The notes under the pieces are model-generated. The model had not been told where the DNA came from and ran no database searches. It saw only the letters and a list, made by a program, of their open reading frames with translations. Source: Grimontia celer (GTDB lineage: Bacteria; Pseudomonadota; Gammaproteobacteria; Enterobacterales; Vibrionaceae). From it: 64,000 bases of DNA. The translations under genes were made by a program, and so were the position numbers. Below are positions 18,098 to 27,277 of this stretch, one piece after another (the stretch's first letter is position 1; every line of letters starts with the position of its first letter). The DNA lies in NCBI RefSeq assembly GCF_900055185.1, contig NZ_FIZX01000001.1, positions 682,001-746,000 on the forward strand, written 5' to 3'.

Positions 18098-21000
18098 TTA
18101 CTGCTCAAGCTTAATATTGCGCACTCGATAGACCACACCAGCTTGCGAGGCATTCCAGTCAGACAAGGTGGCGAACGGCGTATTCACTTTGGTGATATCC
18201 AGAGCGCCCGTGTTCAGCTCCGCAACGGGTACTGAAATGGTGTGCCATTGTCCAGTAGCAAGGCTGCCCAACGGATAGTCATTTCCAGAGCCAGCCGTCG
18301 ATTCCATCTTGACGACCACTTCTTCGGTTTGGGTTTCACCAGGGTTTGCAGGTTCACCATAGGTTTCGATGTAAATATCGAACGTCAGGTTGCCAGAAGT
18401 GAAATTAGACAGGTTTAAGGTTTTACCCTGCACCAGCACTAAGCCTTTGTAATACTCAGGGCTTGCCGCATCGTAAGTCACGGTGAACTCATGAGTATTA
18501 TCCGAAGGGTCGTTGCCAGTCACGACAACATGGTCGGTCAAACCTTCCCAAGTGTCTGTACGCGCTTGCCAAGTGTTGATGTTTGGTTCCCACGTTTCCC
18601 AGATATCAACGATATCGCCTTGGAGTGGCGGCTCAACCGGCACTTTCAACTCTTCACAGGTAATAGCGTCTTCTGCAGCATCGAGACTGCGTGGCACATA
18701 GCGAACCTCACCCAGATTGAACTCGACTTCCTCATCAGCATAAATCAGGAACGGCGTGTTAAGAATCTGGAATGCCATGCCTTCGTCAGCAAAACACTGC
18801 AGTGGGATCTTAATGGTCGTCCACTTGGTTTCATCTTGACCACTTGGCGCTGGAAGCACTTTGTGGATAGGGACTTGACCCAGACAAGGCCACTCACAAT
18901 GCGTTGCCAGAATCATGCTTTGCGGCGCGGTTGATTTCATGTCGATATCAAACTGCAGGGTAGCATCCGCATTGAGGTAACTTTGTTTGTCGGTCACCTG
19001 CTCATCCGCCGTTTGCATATAGATCTGCGCAGGCGCTTCACCCGTGAACTTAACATTCACTGCATCTTGCTGGTGGAGGTGATCGATAGGGGTAGTGGTG
19101 AGAGATCCAATGGTGGTTGGTGTACCGTTGGATACTGTCACGCCGACCCAGCCATTCGATGAACCTGCAATGCGAGGTGTAAATTCGTCATCGGCTGAGC
19201 GACCAAAGATTTCCAGATTGGTGGTCGCAATGCCGTCATCTGGTGCATCTAGGCCACAACCGTATTCGCGTGGATCGAGTGGAAGATTATCCAGATCGAT
19301 TTTCAGCTTGCTGCTTTTCTTCTTGTTGTAAGAAAGGCCATAGCCGTATGCGAACAGTGGTGCATGGTCACCTTCGATATCCTGCTCCATCTCCGGTGTT
19401 TCATAGTCCATAAGATTCGGCGCTTTGCGGTTGATGGTGGTAGAACACTTGGTTTTTGGCCAGGAGAAAGAAAGACGACCGCGGAAGTCCTTGTCATCAA
19501 CACCAAACAGCACGTCAGTGATACCACCCGCTTCTGTGCCTGGCAGCCATGCTGCTACAAAGGCGTCAGAGTGGTTGATCTCTTCATTTACATAAAGTGG
19601 ACGGCCAGAGAAGAACACGGTGACGACTTTAAAGCCTTGCTCTTTGAGCGATTTAATCAGGCGAAGATCTGCGCCATAAGAGGATTTCAGCGTGGCGTAT
19701 TCCAGCGTCTTAGTTTTGTTGATGTCACCGAACATCTCGGCGTAAGGGTCTTCACCAATCACCACAACAGCTGTGGCATCCTGAGGTGCGGAAGAGACAT
19801 CCGTAAAGACATTCTCTTCGCCGACTTGCGCCTGCATTGCCATCAGCATGGTTGTCGCACCTGGGAAGTCACGTTCCAGCGTGTTCTCGGTACCTTGCCA
19901 GGTCAACGACCAGCCGCCAGTCTGCTTTTGAATGTCATGGGCAGCACTGCCCACCACGAGATATTGCTTTTGAGACGACAAAGGTAAAGCTTTGTCGTTG
20001 TTCTTGAGGAGCACCAAAGATTGGGCAACAGCTTTACGTGCCAGCTCGCGGTGCGCGTCTGAGCCCAGGATATCCTGGTTACCTGCCAATCGACGCTCGG
20101 TAGGCTGCGGTTTTTCCCAAAGCGCGGCACGCATTTTCACGCGGAGAATACGGGTGACTGCATCATCAATGCGGCTCATTGGAATCGTGCCGTCATTCAC
20201 CTGGTCAATGACATTGCTATAAAAAGCCTGCCAGTCTTTACGGGCAGTGACCATGAAGATGTCGTTACCAGCGAGCACTGCCTGAGGACAGTTGCCTGCG
20301 GTACAACCGTTGATTTCGCTGTGACCGTTCCAGTCTGTGACAACCAGTCCATCAAAGCCCATTTTGTCTTTCAGTACGTCGTTGACGATGTACTTACTGC
20401 CATGGAGCTTCTTGTTGTAATTGTCGGTGTCCATCACATCGTAGTTGGCTTCGTTATGCCAAGAGTTAAACGATGTCATGACCACTTGCGCGCCAGCATC
20501 CAGGCCCGAGAAGTAGCCCGTTGCGTGAATATTACGAAGGTACTCTTCGCTGTATTCGTTCATGCCACGGTCGACACCATCAGTGGTACCGCCATCACCG
20601 AGCCAGTGTTTGACGTTGGAAATAACATGGCGTTCGCTTTTCAGGCCCCTTGTGCCACCTTGCAAGCCTTCAACCATTTTGCCAGCGTATTGATAGACAA
20701 TTTCAGGGTCTTCTGAATAGCCTTCATAAACGCGTCCCCAGCGATAATCGCGTGGCGTGGCGACGGTGGGGGCGAATGTCCAGTCAAGGCCAGTCGCTGC
20801 GACTTCACGTGCAGTCGCTTTACCGATTTGTTTGATGAGCTTGGGATTGTTTGCGGCGCCAAGGCCGATGTTATGTGGGAAGACGGTGGCTTTAAAAACG
20901 TTGTTATGGCCATGCACGGCATCAGTTGCCCACATGAAAGGAATACGGAAACCACGGTCTGCGTAAGCTTCCTCAAGGGCGAGATAGTATTTATCAGCTT

Positions 21001-21322
21001 CCTCAGCCCAATCTTGAGCGGTGGCGTATTTGTTGCCATCAGGCCAGCCGCCACCACCATTGAGCACTGAGCCCAGCTTGTATTCTTTCGCCTCTTCAGG
21101 TGTCACGCTGCGAAGGTCAGGTTGGATCATCTGTCCAACTTTCTCTTCCAGCGTCATTTGCGCGAGTATCTCCGCGACCCGGCTTTCTATCTCCGGATCT
21201 TTTTTGATTGCACTGTTAATCTGCGGCCAGTCTGGGAAGTACGGGACTTTCGATTCGAGAAAGCACCCCGTCAGAATAGCCAGCGATGTCACTCCTGACA
21301 CTATGATTTTTCCTTTGAGCAT
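18098..21322 (-). CDS. GH3 exo-beta-glucanase/beta-glucosidase lipoprotein
   Basis: A 1074-residue glycoside hydrolase. A lipoprotein signal ends in AILTGC (Cys20), so it should be acylated and sit in the outer membrane or periplasm. The GH3 barrel starts near residue 40 (MTLEEKVGQM), with the nucleophile Asp330 in GLVVTDWNGH; the alpha/beta sandwich follows (QSLVLLKNNDKALPL), then about 400 residues of beta-rich carbohydrate-binding-like domains. Members with this layout degrade beta-1,3/1,4-glucans or cello-oligosaccharides. GGAGGGG precedes the ATG. A LacI-type operator lies 60-75 bases upstream of the start, pointing to sugar-responsive repression. It is transcribed alone. Confidence 0.92.
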   Translation of the reverse strand: MLKGKIIVSGVTSLAILTGCFLESKVPYFPDWPQINSAIKKDPEIESRVAEILAQMTLEEKVGQMIQPDLRSVTPEEAKEYKLGSVLNGGGGWPDGNKYATAQDWAEEADKYYLALEEAYADRGFRIPFMWATDAVHGHNNVFKATVFPHNIGLGAANNPKLIKQIGKATAREVAATGLDWTFAPTVATPRDYRWGRVYEGYSEDPEIVYQYAGKMVEGLQGGTRGLKSERHVISNVKHWLGDGGTTDGVDRGMNEYSEEYLRNIHATGYFSGLDAGAQVVMTSFNSWHNEANYDVMDTDNYNKKLHGSKYIVNDVLKDKMGFDGLVVTDWNGHSEINGCTAGNCPQAVLAGNDIFMVTARKDWQAFYSNVIDQVNDGTIPMSRIDDAVTRILRVKMRAALWEKPQPTERRLAGNQDILGSDAHRELARKAVAQSLVLLKNNDKALPLSSQKQYLVVGSAAHDIQKQTGGWSLTWQGTENTLERDFPGATTMLMAMQAQVGEENVFTDVSSAPQDATAVVVIGEDPYAEMFGDINKTKTLEYATLKSSYGADLRLIKSLKEQGFKVVTVFFSGRPLYVNEEINHSDAFVAAWLPGTEAGGITDVLFGVDDKDFRGRLSFSWPKTKCSTTINRKAPNLMDYETPEMEQDIEGDHAPLFAYGYGLSYNKKKSSKLKIDLDNLPLDPREYGCGLDAPDDGIATTNLEIFGRSADDEFTPRIAGSSNGWVGVTVSNGTPTTIGSLTTTPIDHLHQQDAVNVKFTGEAPAQIYMQTADEQVTDKQSYLNADATLQFDIDMKSTAPQSMILATHCEWPCLGQVPIHKVLPAPSGQDETKWTTIKIPLQCFADEGMAFQILNTPFLIYADEEVEFNLGEVRYVPRSLDAAEDAITCEELKVPVEPPLQGDIVDIWETWEPNINTWQARTDTWEGLTDHVVVTGNDPSDNTHEFTVTYDAASPEYYKGLVLVQGKTLNLSNFTSGNLTFDIYIETYGEPANPGETQTEEVVVKMESTAGSGNDYPLGSLATGQWHTISVPVAELNTGALDITKVNTPFATLSDWNASQAGVVYRVRNIKLEQ

Positions 21323-21383
21323 AGAGCCCCTCCGAGGGTAGTCAGTTCTATTTAGACTGCGTGCTCACTATCTTGCTGGCATT

Positions 21384-21397
21384 TGAAAGCGCTTTCT
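21384..21397. promoter_or_regulatory. LacI/GalR-type operator upstream of the GH3 gene
   Basis: GAAAGCGCTTTC is a perfect 12-bp palindrome with the central CG typical of LacI/GalR operators. It lies 63-74 bases upstream of the GH3 start, in position to control its promoter. The cognate repressor is not in the window. Confidence 0.7.
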
Positions 21398-21621
21398 TTA
21401 AATGCAAGATAACTCCCTCGAGCACACTAACTCCTGAGACACCGTGTGTTCAGGAAGCTAGGCATGGTAGGGGCTTTTTCTAATGTTAAACATAGCAAAT
21501 TAAGCAAATATCTTAGCGCATTTGGCTTTAGCAACACTTTCTCAGATGGTGGAAAAACGTTGTTAAATTGACTGTTACGCATCTCGTTGACGCATATGCA
21601 AAAGTTGGAATTGGGTACAAA

Positions 21622-21648
21622 CAAAAAGAAGCCCAGCAAATGCCGGGC
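21622..21648 (-). terminator. Terminator of manA
   Basis: Reverse-strand stem GCCCGGCA / TGCTGGGC (one G-U pair, 2-base loop) followed by a U-rich tail (21622-21630). It lies 33 bases after the manA stop. Confidence 0.8.
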
Positions 21649-21680
21649 GATCTTACTTAGGGGGATTTTCTTAGGTGTGA

Positions 21681-22868
21681 TTAGTTATAGGCGCGGGCAA
21701 AAAGACCTTCGCAGCTGGTCTGGTAATCGCCGACATACGCTGGAATGAAAACGGATTCGCCTTTTTGCAAGGTGACCGCTTCTCCATTGCTGTGTGAAAC
21801 AGTAAGAGGTGCATCAATGGCAAAGAGGATCTCTGCGCTCTGTGTACTCAGCACTTCGTCCTGGGTGTTGCGGTAAACACTGAATTTGAAATCCGGCACA
21901 GGAATCGGGTAGTGCTGCGCATTGCCTTGAATGCTTGGTGCCAGCAGAATGGTTTCTTCTGGCATTGGCAAGCATCGTGTGCAGGAAATCAGTTCCGGTA
22001 CGTCCATATGCTTTGGTGTCAAACCTGCGCGAAGCACGTTGTCTGAGTTCGCCATGATTTCCAGACCTGTACCTTTGATATAAGCATGCGGCGTACAGGC
22101 ATCAAGGAACATCGCTTCGCCCGGCTGAAGAGTCAGCGTATTCAGGATCAGTGGTGAGAACAGGCCAATATCGCCTGGGTACTGCTCAGACAGCGTCAAC
22201 AGCAATCCAAACAATTCATCAGTTTGGTTCGCGCCTGCATAGGCCAGTAGTTTAGATACTGCTGCGTCTTTGGTTTCGCCTTCCAGAGAAAGCAGGGCAC
22301 CAAAGAAGTCACTCAGGCCTTGTTCGTTCTGGTTGTCTTGCAAAGCACTTACCAGAGATGCCAACTCTTCAATGTTGAGCTGATGGAAGAAGCCCAGAAT
22401 ATCGCTGTAATCTCGGAAGCCGTTCATCGCCGTGTAATCAGTCAGCGCGAAAACCAACTCCGGCTTGTGGTTAGGATCTTTGTAGTTTCTGAAGCTCGCT
22501 GACAGGGGAATGCCTGCTGCTTCTTCTTTTGCAAAACCGGTTTCAGCCTGAGCTTTGCTTGGGTGAACTTGCACCGACAGCGCTTTTTCAGCACACAGCA
22601 CTTTGAACAGGTAAGGCAGTTCACCAAATTGTTGGGTAGTGGATGCGCCCAGAATGTTTTCCATGTCTGAGCCAATGAAATCTGACAGCAGGGTTTCTTT
22701 GTTATCGACAGTGATTTTTGAACAGCCATTTGGGTGAGCACCCATCCAGATTTCCGCTTGCGGTTTTTTCTCTGGGTTTGGCATATCAAACAGTTCAGTC
22801 AGCGAAGTGTAACTGCCCCAGGCATAGTCCTGGATAACGTTTTTCAGAGGGAAAAATTGAGTTGTCAT
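21681..22868 (-). CDS. manA: Mannose-6-phosphate isomerase, class I
   Basis: A 395-residue cytoplasmic zinc enzyme interconverting mannose-6-phosphate and fructose-6-phosphate. Type I PMI features: the start FPLKNVIQDYAWGSYTSL, the zinc/active-site stretch VLCAEKALSVQVHPSKAQAE, KPELVFALT, and GEAMFLDACTPHAYIKG with RAGLTPKHMD. The length is normal. It follows the PTS EIIABC gene on the same strand, separated by a terminator-like hairpin, so the two can be co-expressed by read-through or independently. The pairing implies that the PTS imports mannose as mannose-6-phosphate for this enzyme. Confidence 0.95.
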   Translation of the reverse strand: MTTQFFPLKNVIQDYAWGSYTSLTELFDMPNPEKKPQAEIWMGAHPNGCSKITVDNKETLLSDFIGSDMENILGASTTQQFGELPYLFKVLCAEKALSVQVHPSKAQAETGFAKEEAAGIPLSASFRNYKDPNHKPELVFALTDYTAMNGFRDYSDILGFFHQLNIEELASLVSALQDNQNEQGLSDFFGALLSLEGETKDAAVSKLLAYAGANQTDELFGLLLTLSEQYPGDIGLFSPLILNTLTLQPGEAMFLDACTPHAYIKGTGLEIMANSDNVLRAGLTPKHMDVPELISCTRCLPMPEETILLAPSIQGNAQHYPIPVPDFKFSVYRNTQDEVLSTQSAEILFAIDAPLTVSHSNGEAVTLQKGESVFIPAYVGDYQTSCEGLFARAYN

Positions 22869-22945
22869 TGTTCTTCTTCAGGTCATTTGCAACTGGCAGA
22901 AGTTTATCAAATTCTGCGCTTGTCTTGCCTATATATTCTGCAAAT

Positions 22946-22973
22946 AAAAACGCTCCCCGCAGGGAGCGTTTTT
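22946..22973. terminator. Terminator between PTS EIIABC and manA
   Basis: A 12-bp perfect stem AAAAACGCTCCC / GGGAGCGTTTTT with a 4-base loop, T-rich on both strands, 7 bases after the EIIABC stop. Attenuation of downstream manA is possible. Confidence 0.9.
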
Positions 22974-22980
22974 CATCTGA

Positions 22981-24888
22981 CTATGCCGTTGCGACTTCGT
23001 TTTGTGCTTTCGCCTGACGCATTTTCTTCAGGGAAACGGCAACCAGTGCGGTCACTACTGCACCCACTGCCATACATGCCAGTGCCAGAACAGGTTTGTT
23101 CATTGCACCCAGAAGCGCAACAACTGGGCCACCGTGCGCCACGCTGTTAGTAATGCCGAAGGAGAAGGCCATTACTGCAGCAACCATTGAGCCGATAACG
23201 TTCGCAGGAATCACGGACATTGGGTCTTGTGCGGCAAATGGAATTGCACCTTCAGAGATACCCACCAGGCCCATCGCGCCCGATGCTTTACCCGCTTCGA
23301 TTTCAGACTGTTCGAAGATACTGAACTTGCGGCCGATAACGGTAGCCAGTGCCATACCCAGTGGAGCAACAGGAATCGCACATGCCATTGCACCCATGAA
23401 CTGTGTTTGACCGCTTGCAATCATGCCTACTGAGAACAGGAATGCCACTTTGTTGAATGGGCCACCCATGTCGAAGCCGGCCATACCACCCAATACAATA
23501 CCCAGCAGAACAACGTTGCCTGTGCTCATGTTGGTCAGCATAGTATTCAGGCCTTCCATCAGTCCCGCGATTGGCGCGCCGATAACAAAGATGAACAGAC
23601 CAGCAATGAACAGAGAACCTGTGATTGGTGCAATCATGATTGGCACCAATGGCTGGATAAACTTGTGGTAGTTACGGGTAGCCACCCATTTCACGAAGTA
23701 ACCCACCAGCAGACCAGCAACTATAGCGCCGATGAAGCCTGTACCCGCTTCTGCGCCGTAGAATGAACCGTTGTTGGCAATCCAGCCACCAATCAGGCCA
23801 GGGGCTAGACCTGGACGGTCAGCAATCGCATAAGCAATGTAACCGGCAAGAATTGGGATCATGAGAGTGAAGGCAACCACGCCCACATCCAACACCTTGT
23901 TCCACATGCTGCCGGCAGGGATCGCCATGCCCGCTTCGGTAGGCTGACCACCAATTGCCAGAGCCAGCGCGATCAGAAGACCACCTGTTACCACGAACGG
24001 GATCATATGAGATACGCCATTCATCAGGTAGCGATATAAATCAGAGCGTGCCTGAGAAGCTTTGCTCTCAGACGATTCAGATGCTTTGTCATCAGCCGAA
24101 GCGACATACGCTGGGGCTTCCAGAGCTTGATTGATCAAGCCTTTTGCATCTTTGATTGGCGCTTTAACACCGGTTTTGATCAGGCGTTTGCCCGCAAAAC
24201 GGGTCATATCCACTTGCTTGTCGCAGGAAACGATAATCGCTTCTGCACGGGCAATTTCTTCCGCAGTTGGACTGTTTTTCACGCCGATAGAACCGTTAGT
24301 TTCTACCTTCATTTCAAAGCCCAGTTCCGCAGCACCTTTTTCCAGCGCTTCTGCGGCCAGATAGGTGTGTGCAACACCTGCAGGGCAACCAGTGACACCG
24401 ATCAGCAAGCCTTTATTGGCTTCCGGTGTTTCCAGTTCTTCTTTCTTTTCAAGCAACAGGGCCAGTGCGTCTTTGGCGGTTTCGGCTTTCATGAAGCTTT
24501 CGATGAAGCCATCTTCAATCAGTTTTGAAGACAGTTCAGCCAGCACTTCAATATGGTGGTTCGCACCGCCATCCGGCGACGCAATCATGAAAAAGAGTTT
24601 TGAAGGCAGACCATCTTCAGCACCGTATTCGATACCTTCGCGACTGATACCGATAGCGACAGCAGGCTCAATCACTGCAGCACTTTTTGCGTGCGGAAGG
24701 GCAACGCCATCTTCGAAACCGGTGTTACCCAGCTCTTCACGGGCGTGAATATCAGCCAGGAACTGTGCTTTATCGTTCACTCTGCCCTGAGCATGCAGAA
24801 GTTCAATCATCTCTGCAAAAACGTCTTCTTTGGACGTTGCTTTCAGGTTCAGGCAAATCAAATCTTCATTGATTAGCGATGTAATCAT
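22981..24888 (-). CDS. PTS fructose-family EIIABC, probable mannose transporter
   Basis: A 635-residue PTS permease with three domains. EIIA (residues 1-150) has phospho-His66 in GVALPHAKS. Fructose-type EIIB (160-255) has phospho-Cys168 in GVTGCPAGVAHTY. EIIC (about 285-625) begins RYLMNGVSHMIPFVVTGG. It imports and phosphorylates a hexose. The neighbouring manA and AraC gene match the layout I recall for the V. cholerae mannose PTS, so mannose is the best guess; fructose is the alternative. GAGGGG precedes the ATG. A CRP-like site lies about 130 bases upstream, and the AraC-type gene is divergent. Confidence 0.92.
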   Translation of the reverse strand: MITSLINEDLICLNLKATSKEDVFAEMIELLHAQGRVNDKAQFLADIHAREELGNTGFEDGVALPHAKSAAVIEPAVAIGISREGIEYGAEDGLPSKLFFMIASPDGGANHHIEVLAELSSKLIEDGFIESFMKAETAKDALALLLEKKEELETPEANKGLLIGVTGCPAGVAHTYLAAEALEKGAAELGFEMKVETNGSIGVKNSPTAEEIARAEAIIVSCDKQVDMTRFAGKRLIKTGVKAPIKDAKGLINQALEAPAYVASADDKASESSESKASQARSDLYRYLMNGVSHMIPFVVTGGLLIALALAIGGQPTEAGMAIPAGSMWNKVLDVGVVAFTLMIPILAGYIAYAIADRPGLAPGLIGGWIANNGSFYGAEAGTGFIGAIVAGLLVGYFVKWVATRNYHKFIQPLVPIMIAPITGSLFIAGLFIFVIGAPIAGLMEGLNTMLTNMSTGNVVLLGIVLGGMAGFDMGGPFNKVAFLFSVGMIASGQTQFMGAMACAIPVAPLGMALATVIGRKFSIFEQSEIEAGKASGAMGLVGISEGAIPFAAQDPMSVIPANVIGSMVAAVMAFSFGITNSVAHGGPVVALLGAMNKPVLALACMAVGAVVTALVAVSLKKMRQAKAQNEVATA

Positions 24889-25017
24889 GATGTCTACCCC
24901 TCAAAATTTATCGTTATGGCGGTTGTTACCGATAGATATATTTTCCCGTTTTAGGGCGTACTGTTTGAAGAGGAGAGATAAGGCTTTTACTGGATATTTG
25001 TAACATTAAAAGTGAGG

Positions 25018-25033
25018 TGTGATCTTGTTCTCA
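25018..25033. promoter_or_regulatory. Candidate CRP site between PTS and AraC genes
   Basis: TGTGAtcttgtTCTCA matches the TGTGA-N6-TCACA consensus with one mismatch. It lies in the 410-bp divergent region, about 130 bases upstream of the EIIABC start, where catabolite control would be expected. Confidence 0.5.
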
Positions 25034-25144
25034 CTAAGAGAGGAGTTATGCTTTTGTAAGGGGGGAACATAAAATGTATAATAATCATTTGTTTATATCT
25101 ATCTGTTTGTCATCTGTTAGTGCGCAGGATCTGGAGGATTTTCA

Positions 25145-25216
25145 ATGGCGCTAGAGATTAGTAACCTAGAGGTAGTGCCAGAGACCGCATTTTTGGTGAG
25201 CCTTGTCACGCAATGA
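25145..25216 (+). CDS. Possible 23-residue leader peptide
   Basis: A short frame encoding MALEISNLEVVPETAFLVSL plus three residues, preceded by a good GGAGG eight bases before the ATG, in the leader of the AraC-type gene and ending 82 bases before it. There is no similarity I recognise. It may be a chance frame or a translated upstream ORF. Confidence 0.3.
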   Translation: MALEISNLEVVPETAFLVSLVTQ

Positions 25217-25298
25217 GTACGTGCTGTGGAGATTATGTGGTTGGTTAAAGTATGCGGGCGCATAATCGGCGCGTTATTGGGCACTAGAAACAACAACC

Positions 25299-26144
25299 AT
25301 GAGTCAGGTCTTTCAACTACTGCTGGAGAATCTTCTGGCAGAGCGCGAGCACTTCAACCGTATCTGGTTTGCCAGTGATCAGGTGACACCACCACAATTT
25401 AGCTACCAGGTTAACTTTCCCCGTGTAGAGCTGGTGATCAGTGGTGAATATCCCAACCTTTTGGAAAACCCTGACAAGTCGATCACTGAATCGAAACTGC
25501 TGGCAGGTGACGCCTTATATGTGCCGCCAAACAGCTGGAACAAACCCAACTGGGACACCGACTGTTCCGTTCTGAGCCTTCTGTTCGGCAAGCGCCAACT
25601 GGGCTTCAGTCTGGTGAGCAAGGCCAAGAATCAACCTGGCTTCTACGACGTGCAAAAACACAGTATCCAAACCCGAACTGGGCACGCTATCGACCACATA
25701 CTGGCAGCGCTGAATACGCTTGCCAAAGAGCCCGTGCAAACCCCGATGGATGGATATCTGCTCCACGCGCTGTTGAGCTATTGCCAGCAGATGCTCACTG
25801 CGCCGACAGCAGGCACACGCAACCGGGTGGAAGATTTGTATCAGGGGATTTGTATCTACATTCAGGAGAATTTTCACCGCCACATCACGCGTGAATCTAT
25901 AGCGCATCGCTTCAATATCACCCCGAATCATCTGTCGCGGCTTTTCCGTCAGCAAGGCCATATGCGGATGGCGGATTACATTACCTGGGTACGGATCGAC
26001 CGCGCCAAGTTCATGTTGAAACGTTATGATTTTCGGCTGGGGGAAGTGGCAACCCGTTGCGGCTTTCAGGACGTGAACTACTTCTATCGCGTGTTTAAGT
26101 CTAAAACAGGCATGACACCGTCTGAATACCGGGGCTCAGACTGA
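25299..26144 (+). CDS. AraC-family regulator of the PTS/mannose locus
   Basis: A 281-residue regulator. The N-terminal sensing domain contains GDALYVPPNSWNKPNW, a cupin-like sugar-binding stretch. The C-terminal double HTH is clear: ITRESIAHRFNITPNHLSRL and LGEVATRCGFQDVNYFYRVF, ending KTGMTPSEYRGSD. It is divergent from EIIABC/manA and probably activates it. Its 3' end overlaps the convergent EIIA-type gene by nine bases. There is no strong ribosome site before the ATG. Confidence 0.9.
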   Translation: MSQVFQLLLENLLAEREHFNRIWFASDQVTPPQFSYQVNFPRVELVISGEYPNLLENPDKSITESKLLAGDALYVPPNSWNKPNWDTDCSVLSLLFGKRQLGFSLVSKAKNQPGFYDVQKHSIQTRTGHAIDHILAALNTLAKEPVQTPMDGYLLHALLSYCQQMLTAPTAGTRNRVEDLYQGICIYIQENFHRHITRESIAHRFNITPNHLSRLFRQQGHMRMADYITWVRIDRAKFMLKRYDFRLGEVATRCGFQDVNYFYRVFKSKTGMTPSEYRGSD

Positions 26145-26906
26145 CGCATTGGAAAGGGAATGGACGATGATGGTTTCCAGAATATCCGTATCCTGATTAT
26201 CGGTGAGATAGCGGCAAAAATGTTCTTCCAATAGCAATTGAGAAAAACCAGAAAAGGCGACCACATGATCGCGAACAGGCGGCGCCGGGAGCATCATTCC
26301 GATCACCCGCGTCACATCACCGCGCTGTGAGCTCCAATCCAGTGGTAACGCTGTGGTCGCAATCATCAGATGTGCCTTACTGACATTCGGTGAAATGATA
26401 TGGGGCAGTGCAATGCCATGCCCCATGCAGGTTGCTGAAACACTCTCGCGTTTATACAGCGCGTTGAACAAGTCTTCCTGACTGGCAGATTCATTCACTG
26501 ATACTTTCAGCGCGAACTCTGCCAATAACGCGTGTTTATCTAATGAATATTTATCAATGCGGTGGATACAGCCCGTGAAGGGAAGGGTGACATGATTGGA
26601 AGGCTCAAACGGCGCACTGTTTTTGCCACCGGAAAGTACGTGAGCATGTTCATCCAGGAAATCGGTGAGCACCATGGAAGCAAGCTCGGCATCAGACCCT
26701 TCAATCAATAACTGGCAGAGATCGCCCGGCTTGATACTCAGGCTCATCATCCTGATAGGATGTTCGACGCTGGCTTGTTTGCGTTGGGAGATATTGCAGA
26801 ACATAGTGACGGATCGGAAGTACCCCGCCAGTATTTTCAAACGGTTCAGCCTCCATGCTGCCAGGCCTTCTTCATCAACAAAGAAGGTGATCCTCCGGGT
26901 GATCAT
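26136..26906 (-). CDS. Degenerate HPr-like domain fused to PTS EIIA
   Basis: A 256-residue cytoplasmic PTS protein. Residues about 4-85 resemble HPr in strand pattern and length, but the phospho-His motif GLHTRPA is replaced by GLAAWRLN, so this part cannot be phosphorylated in the usual way. Residues about 110-250 form a fructose/nitrogen-type EIIA domain with His in HGIALPHIIS. The start overlaps the stop of the EIIB gene by four bases, so the two are coupled. No EIIC gene accompanies them. It may feed phosphate to the nearby EIIABC or act as a regulator. Confidence 0.82.
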   Translation of the reverse strand: MITRRITFFVDEEGLAAWRLNRLKILAGYFRSVTMFCNISQRKQASVEHPIRMMSLSIKPGDLCQLLIEGSDAELASMVLTDFLDEHAHVLSGGKNSAPFEPSNHVTLPFTGCIHRIDKYSLDKHALLAEFALKVSVNESASQEDLFNALYKRESVSATCMGHGIALPHIISPNVSKAHLMIATTALPLDWSSQRGDVTRVIGMMLPAPPVRDHVVAFSGFSQLLLEEHFCRYLTDNQDTDILETIIVHSLSNASV

Positions 26907-27205
26907 ATCGTCTTGCAGCGCTCCAATACTTTCACCGGATCTGTCAGGACTTCTTCAATGGTCACGCAGTGGATTTTGCTGCCAGTGAAACGGGCGCGGT
27001 CTTCTACTTCAATGTCGGAGGCAATCAATACGACATTCGCGCGGGCGATATCCTGAATGCTTAGCGGGTTCTCAATACCCATCGCGCCTTGGGTCTCCAC
27101 TGCGATTTGAATACCGATTTGTTGTGCTGCTTTTTTGAGTTCAGCAGCAGCCATATAAGTATGGGCAATGCCTGTTGGACAGGCGGTGACAGCAACGATT
27201 TTCAT
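26903..27205 (-). CDS. Single-domain PTS fructose-type EIIB
   Basis: A 100-residue cytoplasmic phosphocarrier of the fructose EIIB type, with phospho-Cys in VTACPTGIAHTYMAA and the conserved VETQGAMGIEN. I take the ATG at 27205, where the fold begins; the frame is open for 20 more residues upstream without homology. It is the first gene of a two-gene unit with the HPr-like/EIIA protein. It closely parallels the EIIB domain of the neighbouring EIIABC, so cross-talk is plausible. Confidence 0.88.
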   Translation of the reverse strand: MKIVAVTACPTGIAHTYMAAAELKKAAQQIGIQIAVETQGAMGIENPLSIQDIARANVVLIASDIEVEDRARFTGSKIHCVTIEEVLTDPVKVLERCKTI

Positions 27206-27277
27206 TCTTCTGGATTGTCTTGTTTGAGTGAAAAAAAGCGGCGTATTTTCAGCTAAGAATGTCAACGAGTCCGTGAT

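Noticed and set aside
19364-19987. A 207-codon plus-strand frame within the GH3 lipoprotein gene
   Set aside because: Antisense shadow; the reverse-strand GH3 reading is continuous and complete.
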